Source of the DNA: a bacterium
Lineage (GTDB): Bacteria > Cyanobacteriota > Vampirovibrionia > Gastranaerophilales > Gastranaerophilaceae
Assembly: GCA_017470245.1 (NCBI GenBank)
Contig: JAFUEV010000058.1
Location: 62,001 to 126,000 of the forward strand
DNA length: 64,000 bases
Reading direction: 5' to 3'
The position numbers and the translations under genes were made by a program. This document shows, one piece after another, positions 18,713 to 25,955 of this stretch. The notes beneath the pieces were generated by a model. That model was given only the letters and a program-made list of their open reading frames with translations. It was not told the origin of the DNA and ran no database searches. Each line of letters begins with the position of its first letter. Position 1 is the first letter of the stretch.

Positions 18713-21030
18713 AGTTCCGAAACAGTTATTTCTTTTTTGGTTTTGTTATAGCTTCTTATAATTGCTTTATTGTCATTGCTTTTTATTGCATAGATTAATT
18801 CGTTTTTATCTGTATTTATATATTTTTTATTTTCTTTATTTGTAAAAAGGAATAAATAAGGCATGTAAAATTCTTCTGCAAGCCTGTATAACTCTTGTTC
18901 TTTACCTGTAAAAGCAATAGCAATGTTTGCACTGTTATTGCCTAAACATTGAAGTTTTGGTGTTTCAATAGGAGGGCCGGCAGGTGTTCCTCTTGTTGTA
19001 TTCTTTGGATTTGAAATAATTCCTGTTGCTCTCAATAATGTAAGGTATAGAGTATTTTTATTTATTTCATATTCACAGTTACCTTTTGTAAATAATGCAA
19101 CATCTTCTGCGCATACAAATCTCTGCATTGGGGCTGTATTTGGTTTTAATTCTTTCCCTCTTGCAGCCGGAATTTCTTTATAAATGTCATAATCGGGATT
19201 AAAATCTCTTTCTACTGTTCCGAATAAGTCTTCACTTAGTGTCTTAAATATCTTTTCTTCAAGATTAAAACCTATTTGTAGAATGTGATTTTTGCATTTA
19301 TTATTCCAATTTATTTCTAATTCAACCATTTCTGATTGGTTATATAAAATTAAATTAATATTTAATTTGCATTTGTTTATGTCTTTACTTCTACCTTTTG
19401 ATGTTGAAGTTTTTGGGATATTAATTTCATATACAGTATTCAAAACGGCTCTTTTGTTATTATGTTCTTTTATTTTATGTGATATGATTTTAGCTTTAAT
19501 AGGTTTATCATTTTTTAATGCACCAAAATTATAGCTGTCACCTATGTCTGCTCTATCTGTTACAGTTATAAAATTTTTATATTCTTTGTTATTTTTTAGG
19601 TCAAAAATATTAATAAAATTGTTTTTAATCTCAATTTTAATATTTTTATTTTCAATTGATGATTTTGTTATCTTTATGTTGTTTTCATCACAAATATATT
19701 TAGGAGTTAATTTTGTTAGAGAAAAAGGTTGTAAATTTTTTACATCAACTAAATATGTATAAATTGATGTAATATCCTCAGTAATTGGAATATCGTTGAT
19801 ATTATATAATTTTTTATCAGTAAAGGATTTTTTAGTCGAAACTTTTGTTGCATTCATCCATTTTGGCAGTTGATTTTCAGTTTCAATGAATATTTTCCCG
19901 TTATATTTAAAATTAGAAAGATTTATTATAGCAGGTGTACCGTTGTTGTCTGATAAATCTCTTAAAGTCCTTTTTATAATGCCATTTGAAACCGAATCTA
20001 CTTTTGTATAGCGTATCATTGTTTCATCATGAACTTTATCTGTGCTGCAACCGTATATTGAATCATGAGCATGATTTTTAATTAAAGTTTTATATGCATA
20101 ATCAATTTCATTTTGTCTGTTTTTTAATCCGTATAAATATGAACCGATTGATTGCAGAGGTTCTGCTATTCTTGTCAGCAACCATTGAGATTTCGCATTT
20201 GCTTGCTTTATGTATATTCTTGAAGAATAAACTCCGGGTAATATAAAATTAAGATTATTATTTAAAAATTCACCAGCAATATTTGTTCGTTGCTTTATTT
20301 TCTTAAAATAATCGAACGGTGTACCTATGGTTATCTTATATTGTGAATATATTTTATTTAATTCGTTAATTTGTTTTTTTATATTCTTTGGTATTGCAAG
20401 ATGATCGGCACCTATTGGTAAAAGAATATATTCTCCGCTTTTATTTGCTATTTTATCAATATATTTTTTTAGAAAATCAGCTTTCTTTTCTATTGTCCAA
20501 TCTGTATTTAAAAAATCTTGAAAATAACCTTGAATAAGGTATGTTGTTTTAATACCTTCCCAGTCCAAATCCGCATTTAAACTTCCTGCTCCCCTCCATA
20601 TACAAGCATTTTCTATATTTAAAGATTTTAAAATGGCAGGTATGTATTTGCTATGACCAAAAGTATCAGATAAATATGCAATAAATTCATTTTCTCCTAA
20701 TTCTTTTGATTTTTTTATTCCGATTTCAAAATTTCGATAAAGACATTCTCCTGACACTAAAAAACTATCTGCCGAACAATAAAAAGGTCCAATCCTTAAT
20801 TTTTTTTCTTTAATTAATTTTTTTATTAACGGAAGTTTTTCATTATGTATTTCAAGATAATCTTCTAATGCTGCCGTTTGTCCGTCAAAATAGAAATAAG
20901 GTAATTCGCCGTTTTCTAATGCGGATAAAATTTCATCAAAAACTTCAATGAGCCTTAATCTAAATTCTTCAAACTCTCTATACCATTCTCTATCCCAATG
21001 AGAATGCACATAAGCAATTATATTTTTCAT
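18709..21030 (-). CDS. Glycoside hydrolase family 38 alpha-mannosidase
   Basis: Cleaves alpha-mannosyl linkages, possibly mannosylglycerate or short manno-oligosaccharides. The 773-residue protein starts with the metal-binding HSHWDREW at 8-15. YLSDTFGHSKYIP near 122-134 carries the probable nucleophile Asp (normally in a DxFGHS context), and NHAHDSIYGCSTDKVHDE near 315-332 matches the family's HHDxxxG...V region. No signal peptide, so cytoplasmic. The N-terminal catalytic barrel, helical bundle and C-terminal beta-domains are all present by length. It stands alone, convergent with the TIGR02757 gene. Confidence 0.88.
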   Translation of the reverse strand: MKNIIAYVHSHWDREWYREFEEFRLRLIEVFDEILSALENGELPYFYFDGQTAALEDYLEIHNEKLPLIKKLIKEKKLRIGPFYCSADSFLVSGECLYRNFEIGIKKSKELGENEFIAYLSDTFGHSKYIPAILKSLNIENACIWRGAGSLNADLDWEGIKTTYLIQGYFQDFLNTDWTIEKKADFLKKYIDKIANKSGEYILLPIGADHLAIPKNIKKQINELNKIYSQYKITIGTPFDYFKKIKQRTNIAGEFLNNNLNFILPGVYSSRIYIKQANAKSQWLLTRIAEPLQSIGSYLYGLKNRQNEIDYAYKTLIKNHAHDSIYGCSTDKVHDETMIRYTKVDSVSNGIIKRTLRDLSDNNGTPAIINLSNFKYNGKIFIETENQLPKWMNATKVSTKKSFTDKKLYNINDIPITEDITSIYTYLVDVKNLQPFSLTKLTPKYICDENNIKITKSSIENKNIKIEIKNNFINIFDLKNNKEYKNFITVTDRADIGDSYNFGALKNDKPIKAKIISHKIKEHNNKRAVLNTVYEINIPKTSTSKGRSKDINKCKLNINLILYNQSEMVELEINWNNKCKNHILQIGFNLEEKIFKTLSEDLFGTVERDFNPDYDIYKEIPAARGKELKPNTAPMQRFVCAEDVALFTKGNCEYEINKNTLYLTLLRATGIISNPKNTTRGTPAGPPIETPKLQCLGNNSANIAIAFTGKEQELYRLAEEFYMPYLFLFTNKENKKYINTDKNELIYAIKSNDNKAIIRSYNKTKKEITVSEL

Positions 21031-21218
21031 AAAAAGATTCTAATATTTTTTTTTAGTTTGTTCAATAGTAAATGAAAATCCCTTAAATAATAAGCATTTT
21101 AGATGGAATTATTAAGAAATATTAACAAAAAATAAGCAAAATAGAAAATAAAATTAAAGTTCATTAAAAAGAATGTCGATAGTATGTGTGTAACAAACAA
21201 TCAAGGAGGAAAATAACA

Positions 21219-21596
21219 ATGGAAAACAATATTTCAAGAATAGGCGGTGCTTATTTTAATACCGACTATAAGGTAAAAGAAGAAAAAGAACAACAAAAGA
21301 ATCCGCAACAAGAAACGGATGCGAAGGAAAAACAACAAAAACAATTAAGTTCACAAGAAGTATTAGGCTTTTTAGCAGCTCAAAATGCAGATATGGTTCC
21401 TGCAGCTCGTGTTCAAAAAACAGTTAATGTAGCTAAATACGTAAATGAAGAACAAGAAGCAAGAATAGCTGATTTTATGAAAGATTTTGAAGCAAATTTT
21501 GATGAAGCTTATGAAATTGCAGGTGAAGAATTTCCTGAAATTTCGGACAAATTGAAAAGTGATTTGGCATTAGCCTACATCAACGCTTCATATTAA
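21219..21596 (+). CDS. Small hypothetical protein, charged helical
   Basis: A 125-residue protein with no recognised family. The ATG at 21219 has the strong site AAGGAGG; the longer frame from 21186 has none. Residues 15-50 are low-complexity Gln/Lys/Glu; the remainder has helical segments (SSQEVLGFLAAQNADMV, then EEQEARIADFMKDFEANF) ending in LALAYINASY. No signal peptide or membrane segment. It is monocistronic with its own terminator, and the good ribosome site suggests strong expression. It looks like a lineage-specific protein. Confidence 0.8.
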   Translation: MENNISRIGGAYFNTDYKVKEEKEQQKNPQQETDAKEKQQKQLSSQEVLGFLAAQNADMVPAARVQKTVNVAKYVNEEQEARIADFMKDFEANFDEAYEIAGEEFPEISDKLKSDLALAYINASY

Positions 21597-21635
21597 AGTA
21601 TCCCCAATCCTAAATATTGTTTGTTATTTTCACTC

Positions 21636-21670
21636 AGACCGCTCTTTGTCGCGGTCTTTATTTTTTGTTT
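21636..21670 (+). terminator. Rho-independent terminator
   Basis: AGACCGC / GCGGTCT stem with loop TCTTTGTC, followed by a T-rich tail, 40 bases after the preceding stop codon. Confidence 0.8.
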
Positions 21671-21714
21671 AACAACCCATTAACTCTTTGTTTTGTTCGG
21701 TTTATCTTAATTTA

Positions 21715-21723
21715 TGTTATAAT
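21715..21723 (+). promoter_or_regulatory. Extended -10 promoter
   Basis: TGTTATAAT: a perfect TATAAT at 21718-21723 with an upstream TG, no clear -35. It lies 34 bases before the GTG of the flavoprotein gene. Confidence 0.5.
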
Positions 21724-21756
21724 AGTTTTAATCGAGCAAAAAGGAGGATATAACCT

Positions 21757-22605
21757 GTGGGTTATAAGATATTAGAAAAAATTGAGTTATGTCCTAATCA
21801 ATATGAACTAAAAATAGATGCGCCTTATGTTACAAGAAATGCGCAAGCAGGACAATTTATTATATTCAGAGTGGAAGATAACGGTGAACGTGTACCAATT
21901 ACTATTGCAGATGTTGATAGAGAAAAAGGTATTTTAACAGTTGTATTTATGGCTGTTGGTTATACTACAAAAAAACTTGCAATGTTGGAAGTAGGAGATG
22001 AAATTCTTGATGTAGTAGGACCTTTAGGTAAAGCAACCGAAATTAAAAACTATGGAACGGTTGTTTGTGTTGCGGGCGGATACGGCGCTGCACCTTGTTA
22101 TTTAATCTCCAAAGCATTTCATGATGCAGGAAATAAAGTACACATGGTAATGGGTGCAAGAACAAAAGAATTGTTATTCTGGCAAGATAAAATGGCAAGC
22201 GCATGCAGTGAATTACATATTGCTACTGATGACGGTTCGTTGGGGCATAAAGGTTTTACAACAGAGGTGCTTGCGGATATCATGGCTAAAGAAAAAGTAG
22301 ATTATGTTATTGCGGTTGGTCCTATGCCTATGATGAGAGCAGTTGCTAATCTTACAAAAGATAAAGGCATTAAAACCGAAGCAAGTATGAATCCTATTAT
22401 GATTGATGGTACTGGCATGTGCGGTGCTTGCAGAATAACCGTAGGCGGAGAAGTAAAATTCGCTTGTATAGACGGGCCTGACTTTGATGCACATAAAATT
22501 GATTTTGATGAAGTTATTAACAGAACCAAAATATATAAGGATGAAGAAAGAAGACGCAGTGAAAACTGTAATTTGATTAAAAAAGCGGATGCGATATTAA
22601 AATAA
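21757..22605 (+). CDS. NfnA/SudB-like ferredoxin-NADP+ reductase subunit (DHODB family)
   Basis: FAD- and NAD(P)-binding electron-transfer protein of the dihydroorotate dehydrogenase electron-transfer-subunit family. In 282 residues: N-terminal beta-barrel FAD domain (RVPITIADVD near 47), NAD-binding GGYGAAPCYLISKAF near 109-123, AVGPMPMM near 187, and a C-terminal Cys cluster (GTGMCGACRITVGG near 213-226, then ACIDGPDFDAH) for a 2Fe-2S centre. The final residues of this type mark NfnA/SudB rather than PyrK. Such genes are normally followed by an NfnB/GltD-like gene, absent here. GTG start with AAGGAGG upstream. Confidence 0.87.
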   Translation: MGYKILEKIELCPNQYELKIDAPYVTRNAQAGQFIIFRVEDNGERVPITIADVDREKGILTVVFMAVGYTTKKLAMLEVGDEILDVVGPLGKATEIKNYGTVVCVAGGYGAAPCYLISKAFHDAGNKVHMVMGARTKELLFWQDKMASACSELHIATDDGSLGHKGFTTEVLADIMAKEKVDYVIAVGPMPMMRAVANLTKDKGIKTEASMNPIMIDGTGMCGACRITVGGEVKFACIDGPDFDAHKIDFDEVINRTKIYKDEERRRSENCNLIKKADAILK

Positions 22606-22620
22606 GATAAGGAGAAAATT

Positions 22621-22800
22621 GTGAGTAATAAAATACCTTTTTGCCCTCTTATGAGTGCCGGAAATACTGTTAGTGTAGTTTGTGCACAGGAAAATTGTGC
22701 TTGGTATATGAAAAATTACAAAACTTGTTCTGTGTATTTATTAGCCCACAATGCAGTTCTTGATATAAAGGAAAAACAAGCTAAAAAAACACCTCAATAA
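22621..22800 (+). CDS. Small Cys-rich conserved protein (59 aa)
   Basis: Starts with GTG after AAGGAGA, 15 bases behind the flavoprotein gene, so the two are co-transcribed. It has four or five Cys in FCPLMSAGN, VVCAQENCAWYMKN and KTCSVYLLAHNAV, a C...C-x4-C...C pattern suggesting an Fe-S or zinc site. I recall similar small proteins in anaerobes but cannot name a family. The stop codon lies inside the loop of the following terminator hairpin. Its location beside an Fe-S flavoprotein hints at a redox role; this is inference only. Confidence 0.7.
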   Translation: MSNKIPFCPLMSAGNTVSVVCAQENCAWYMKNYKTCSVYLLAHNAVLDIKEKQAKKTPQ

Positions 22801-22814
22801 GAGGTGTTTTTTTT
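22783..22814 (+). terminator. Terminator overlapping a stop codon
   Basis: AAAACACCTC / GAGGTGTTTT stem with loop AATAA and a run of eight Ts. The left arm encodes the last residues of the small Cys-rich protein and the TAA is in the loop. It could also serve the convergent WYL gene. Confidence 0.88.
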
Positions 22815-22841
22815 ATAGTTTGAGTAAATTAACAAGCAGTT

Positions 22842-23831
22842 TTATTTCTTTTTCTGTGTATTGAGTGTATTTTCAAGAAGTTCAATATATTGTTTCTTCA
22901 ATGAAACCGGAGAAACAACCTTGACATCACTTCCCCATTTAAACAGATGCCACATAATTTCGTATTCACCTGATGCTTTAAATTTAACGGTTACGGTTCC
23001 GTCTTCATTTTGTTTAACTTTTTGCGTATTATGGAAGTTATAATTTAAAACATCTTCCGCAACATCTTTAGAAAATAACAATTTAACATCTATACATTCA
23101 CCTTGATAAACACCAAATGATTTTTTTGAGTATTCATCAAGGTTAAAAGCACCTTTATCAAAAGTTTTATCAGCTAACTTTACATCGTCGAATTTGTGTA
23201 ATAAATAGCAAAATGGTGCATTGCCTTTATCTTCTTCAACACCTATTAAGTATATTTTTTCTCCGTATATTAATCCGTATGGTGAGAGTACGACGGGGCG
23301 TTCAATATATTTAGCGGTAATTTGTCTGTTTGTTTTCATTGCCTGTCTTATTGTATCAAGCATATTTATATCAATTTTGAATTTTGGCATTTGCTTAACC
23401 GCAAAACCTTCTGTTTGTAATAAAATTTCAATTGAATTTTCAATTTTATTTATATTTTTTCTGCTTAATGCTTTTATTTTATTGATTGTTTGTTCTAAAG
23501 TTTGTTCTTTGTCTTTAAAGCCTTGCTTTTCTTGTAATTCTTTTAGTTTTTCTAAATTTGCAAGTTCTTCAGGGGTAAAGTTAATAATTTCATTCATAAA
23601 TCCACGGGTAAACCCCCAATATTTTTCTCTTGAATGCGGATTGTAAATTTCTTCTACCTGAGTGCAAAAAATATCTGTTATGCTGTCACGCATTCTTTCT
23701 GCGGTTCTTCTTGATACTGAAAAATGCATCATTATATCATTCAATGAAACACCTTGTATCCTTGCTTGCATTAAGATTAAAAGTTCAAGTATATCAGTTG
23801 TTCTGGCATATCTTGGATTTTTTTCTGTCAT
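22842..23831 (-). CDS. WYL-domain transcriptional regulator
   Basis: A 329-residue DNA-binding protein. N-terminal helix-turn-helix (residues about 5-55, with VSLNDIMMHFSVSRRTAERMRDSI), a central WYL ligand-sensing domain (about 135-215, including VVLSPYGLIYGEKIYLIGV) and a WCX-like C-terminal extension (about 235-325). I place the start at the ATG at 23831, which has GGAG five bases upstream; the frame extends 11 codons further without a ribosome site. WYL regulators often control phage-defence genes or DNA-damage responses. This one is divergent to the small-ORF/ATPase/RT operon across 133 bases, so it probably regulates it. Confidence 0.88.
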   Translation of the reverse strand: MTEKNPRYARTTDILELLILMQARIQGVSLNDIMMHFSVSRRTAERMRDSITDIFCTQVEEIYNPHSREKYWGFTRGFMNEIINFTPEELANLEKLKELQEKQGFKDKEQTLEQTINKIKALSRKNINKIENSIEILLQTEGFAVKQMPKFKIDINMLDTIRQAMKTNRQITAKYIERPVVLSPYGLIYGEKIYLIGVEEDKGNAPFCYLLHKFDDVKLADKTFDKGAFNLDEYSKKSFGVYQGECIDVKLLFSKDVAEDVLNYNFHNTQKVKQNEDGTVTVKFKASGEYEIMWHLFKWGSDVKVVSPVSLKKQYIELLENTLNTQKKK

Positions 23832-23907
23832 ATTATCTCCATTATTTACGTCAGTTAAGGACATAGTAATTATACTATTAGATTAAAAAAATGTCTATTT
23901 TATGTTC

Positions 23908-23936
23908 TTGACTTGTATTCTAATTATCATTAAAGA
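23908..23936 (+). promoter_or_regulatory. Candidate promoter and operator of the ATPase-RT operon
   Basis: TTGACT at 23908-23913, 17-base spacer, weak -10 TAAAGA at 23931-23936. It is flanked by an inverted pair, TCTATTT at 23894-23900 and AAATAGA at 23943-23949. A further palindrome TAGTA-ATTA-TACTA lies at 23864-23877, nearer the WYL gene. These are candidate WYL-protein sites. Confidence 0.4.
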
Positions 23937-23964
23937 TTATTCAAATAGATAGTTGGAGTATTTT

Positions 23965-24135
23965 ATGGCAAAATCGGTCGGTACATTTAAAAGAGAGATA
24001 AAATTTTTAGGTATAAAAATTTTTGATATTTCTCATAGTTTTATTCAAATGAGTACCGAACAGGATACAGAAGAAATCAGAGATGACATTATTATGCATG
24101 AATTGATGATGAAAAATAAAAATAATATAAATTAA
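23965..24135 (+). CDS. Small protein, first gene of the ATPase-RT operon
   Basis: A 56-residue protein beginning MAKSVGTFKREIKFLGIKIF and ending in Lys/Asn. The ATG at 23965 has GGAG six bases upstream; a TTG four codons earlier only extends the frame. The N-terminal half is basic and hydrophobic; the middle is acidic (TEQDTEEIRDDIIMHELMM). No family recognised and no obvious helix-turn-helix. It lies 58 bases before the ATPase gene and should be on the same transcript. It might be an antitoxin-like, adaptor or nucleic-acid-binding partner; the sequence does not tell which. Confidence 0.6.
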   Translation: MAKSVGTFKREIKFLGIKIFDISHSFIQMSTEQDTEEIRDDIIMHELMMKNKNNIN

Positions 24136-24167
24136 ATATTTGTGTCCTGTTCTGACGTACAAAAATT

Positions 24168-24192
24168 TTATACTTCTGATATGGAGGTATAA
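24168..24192 (+). promoter_or_regulatory. Hairpin sequestering the ATPase ribosome binding site
   Basis: TTATACTTCT (24168-24177) pairs with GGAGGTATAA (24183-24192) over ten positions, two of them G-U, with loop GATAT. The Shine-Dalgarno GGAGG is wholly within the stem and the ATG is at 24194. This predicts translation controlled by unfolding, for example by coupling to the upstream small ORF or by a bound factor. Confidence 0.55.
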
Positions 24193-24193
24193 A

Positions 24194-24997
24194 ATGAATA
24201 AAAATTTTGGCAAAGAACTATTAAATTATAAAGATGAAAATTTATTTTCAACAGGTTTTGAAGATGTAGATACATATATAAAAGGTGTTATTTCAGGTAC
24301 GCTTATTACTATAGGCGCACGTCCTGCGATGGGAAAAACATCTTTTTCAATATCAATATTGAATCATTTATTATCTCAAAATAAAAAAGTTCTGTTATTT
24401 TCTTTAGCTTATTCCAACTCAATGCTTGTAAGAAGATTGATTTCCATAAAATCTGATATTTGTTTTTGGGAATTGGATAAAATAAAAGAAAAAGAATTTG
24501 AACGTATATCAAAGGCAATAGATTTTTATAAAGAAAGTAATCTTTATATTGATGATAAAACTGTATGTACTATTGAAAATATAGAAGAAAAAGTAAAAAG
24601 CTCTAAACCGGATATTGTCTTTATCGATTATATTCAACTCGTAGAAACACCTAAAGCTCCTAATTATACGGACTCAATTAATATAGCCGTAAAAGAAATA
24701 AAAAGAATTGCAAGAGAAAATAATACTATATTTGTTATAATTTCCCAATTATCAAGGGCATTGGAAACCCGACTTGATAAACGACCAATGCTATCTGATA
24801 TCAGGAGTTCCAGCCTTTTACCGGAATTATCGGATATTGTAATGATGATATATAGAGAAGAATATTACAATAGAGAAGATTATTGTAAAAATCAGGCAGA
24901 AATAATTTTCTTAAAAAATGAATTTGGTCCGTTAGGTTTTAGCTATTTGAATTTTGAAAAAGGAATTTTCAATAATCCTAAACCGATAGAGTTTTAA
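24194..24997 (+). CDS. Stand-alone DnaB-type RecA-fold ATPase
   Basis: A 267-residue protein equal to the C-terminal motor of replicative helicase DnaB, without the N-terminal primase-interacting domain. Motifs: Walker A GARPAMGKTSF near 41-51, Walker B VFIDYIQLV near 142, the ISQLSRALETRLDKRPMLSDIR block near 180-203 and IYREEYY near 220, all close to DnaB. DnaB reads SLEM at motif H1a, where Glu is the catalytic base; here it is SLAYS near 70, so ATP hydrolysis may be impaired. I start at the ATG at 24194 after GGAGG. The reverse-transcriptase gene follows after 11 bases. Confidence 0.88.
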   Translation: MNKNFGKELLNYKDENLFSTGFEDVDTYIKGVISGTLITIGARPAMGKTSFSISILNHLLSQNKKVLLFSLAYSNSMLVRRLISIKSDICFWELDKIKEKEFERISKAIDFYKESNLYIDDKTVCTIENIEEKVKSSKPDIVFIDYIQLVETPKAPNYTDSINIAVKEIKRIARENNTIFVIISQLSRALETRLDKRPMLSDIRSSSLLPELSDIVMMIYREEYYNREDYCKNQAEIIFLKNEFGPLGFSYLNFEKGIFNNPKPIEF

Positions 24998-25008
24998 TGA
25001 GGTGAGTT

Positions 25009-25905
25009 ATGAATAGAGTATATGTATCAAACTCATTATTATATTATGATGTATTTAAAACAGGAAAAAGGACTATATTTTCTCCCTGTTCATATCTTAA
25101 AGATATACAAAAACAAATACTTTCATTTATAAAATTAGTGTATAAAGTGAAATTGAATACAAAAGAAGCTGCACTAATCCATTGTGATAAAAAATGGTTG
25201 TTAAAAATAGATATAAGTAAGTTTTATGAATCGTTTTCGGAAGAATTAATCAAACAAACAATTAATAGAATATGTGAAAATATTCCATTCCCTGATAATT
25301 ATGACAGTAAATATATTTATCAAATATGTACTTTTGATGATAAATTACCTACAGGTGCAATAACTTCAGCACATATTGCAAATATTGCGTTTGATTTTAC
25401 GGGTATAGATAGTGAATTGGCTATATTTTGTAAAAAAATGGGAATAAATTATTCAAGATACATGGATGATATGTTTTTTTCGTCTGATTATAAAGCTAAA
25501 CTTCAATCAGTGGAAAGGGTTGCTGCAACTTTATTAAAAAGATTCGGTTTTAGTATAAATAAAGAAAAAACAAAATATATAAGTAATAACAAACCCCAAA
25601 AAATTCTTGGATTACTTGTAAATAACAAAAAAGAAGTTAAAATTCCTCAAAATCAAAAACATAAATATCGTTCAATAATTTTTAATTATTTAAAAAGCAT
25701 ATATATAGAAGAACGTTTAGGAATGAATGCATTATTCAATAAAAAAATAGAATTAAAAGAAATAGTTGGATATATTTCTTATATTAAATCAGTTGATATG
25801 GAATATTATCAAAAAATAAAAAAGTATATATATTCTAAAATCAAGAAATTTGGACTGTATCATAATGAAGAAATACAAAAATTAATTAAAGTATTAAAGC
25901 ATTAA
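25009..25905 (+). CDS. Reverse transcriptase, retron-like or unclassified group
   Basis: A 298-residue RNA-directed DNA polymerase. Catalytic motif A is LLKIDISKFYESF near 64-76; motif B is LPTGAITSAHIANI near 114; motif C is YSRYMDDMFF near 148, so all three catalytic Asp residues are present. The region before motif A (RTIFSPCSYLKDIQKQIL, then AALIH) resembles the retron NAxxH region. The usual retron VTG block is replaced by ILGLLVNN near 201. There is no maturase or endonuclease domain, arguing against a group II intron protein. It is last in the operon, with AGGTGA before the ATG and a terminator at the stop. Confidence 0.9.
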   Translation: MNRVYVSNSLLYYDVFKTGKRTIFSPCSYLKDIQKQILSFIKLVYKVKLNTKEAALIHCDKKWLLKIDISKFYESFSEELIKQTINRICENIPFPDNYDSKYIYQICTFDDKLPTGAITSAHIANIAFDFTGIDSELAIFCKKMGINYSRYMDDMFFSSDYKAKLQSVERVAATLLKRFGFSINKEKTKYISNNKPQKILGLLVNNKKEVKIPQNQKHKYRSIIFNYLKSIYIEERLGMNALFNKKIELKEIVGYISYIKSVDMEYYQKIKKYIYSKIKKFGLYHNEEIQKLIKVLKH

Positions 25906-25932
25906 AAAACTCCTTAGAATAAGGAGTTTTTT
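25904..25932. terminator. Bidirectional terminator after the RT gene
   Basis: AAAAAACTCCTT / AAGGAGTTTTTT with loop AGAAT, beginning at the RT stop codon. It closes the operon and can also serve the convergent glycine-zipper gene. Confidence 0.9.
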
Positions 25933-25955
25933 ATTAATTGAGTATAATTTATTTT

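Noticed and set aside
23221..23886. Several plus-strand frames opposite the WYL gene
   Set aside because: They are antisense shadows; composition is Phe/Leu/Ser-rich and no ribosome sites are present.
23832..24193. Retron msr/msd RNA upstream of the operon
   Set aside because: Only short inverted pairs are present; the gaps (133 and 58 bases) are occupied by promoter and ribosome-site elements and show no long msd stem or branching G context.
22842..25932. Diversity-generating retroelement
   Set aside because: I saw no adenine-biased template/variable repeat pair near the RT and no obvious C-type-lectin target; the motif B context is not the DGR form.
25009..25932. Group II intron
   Set aside because: The RT has no maturase (X) or endonuclease domain, and no domain V/VI hairpin pair was visible in the short flanks.
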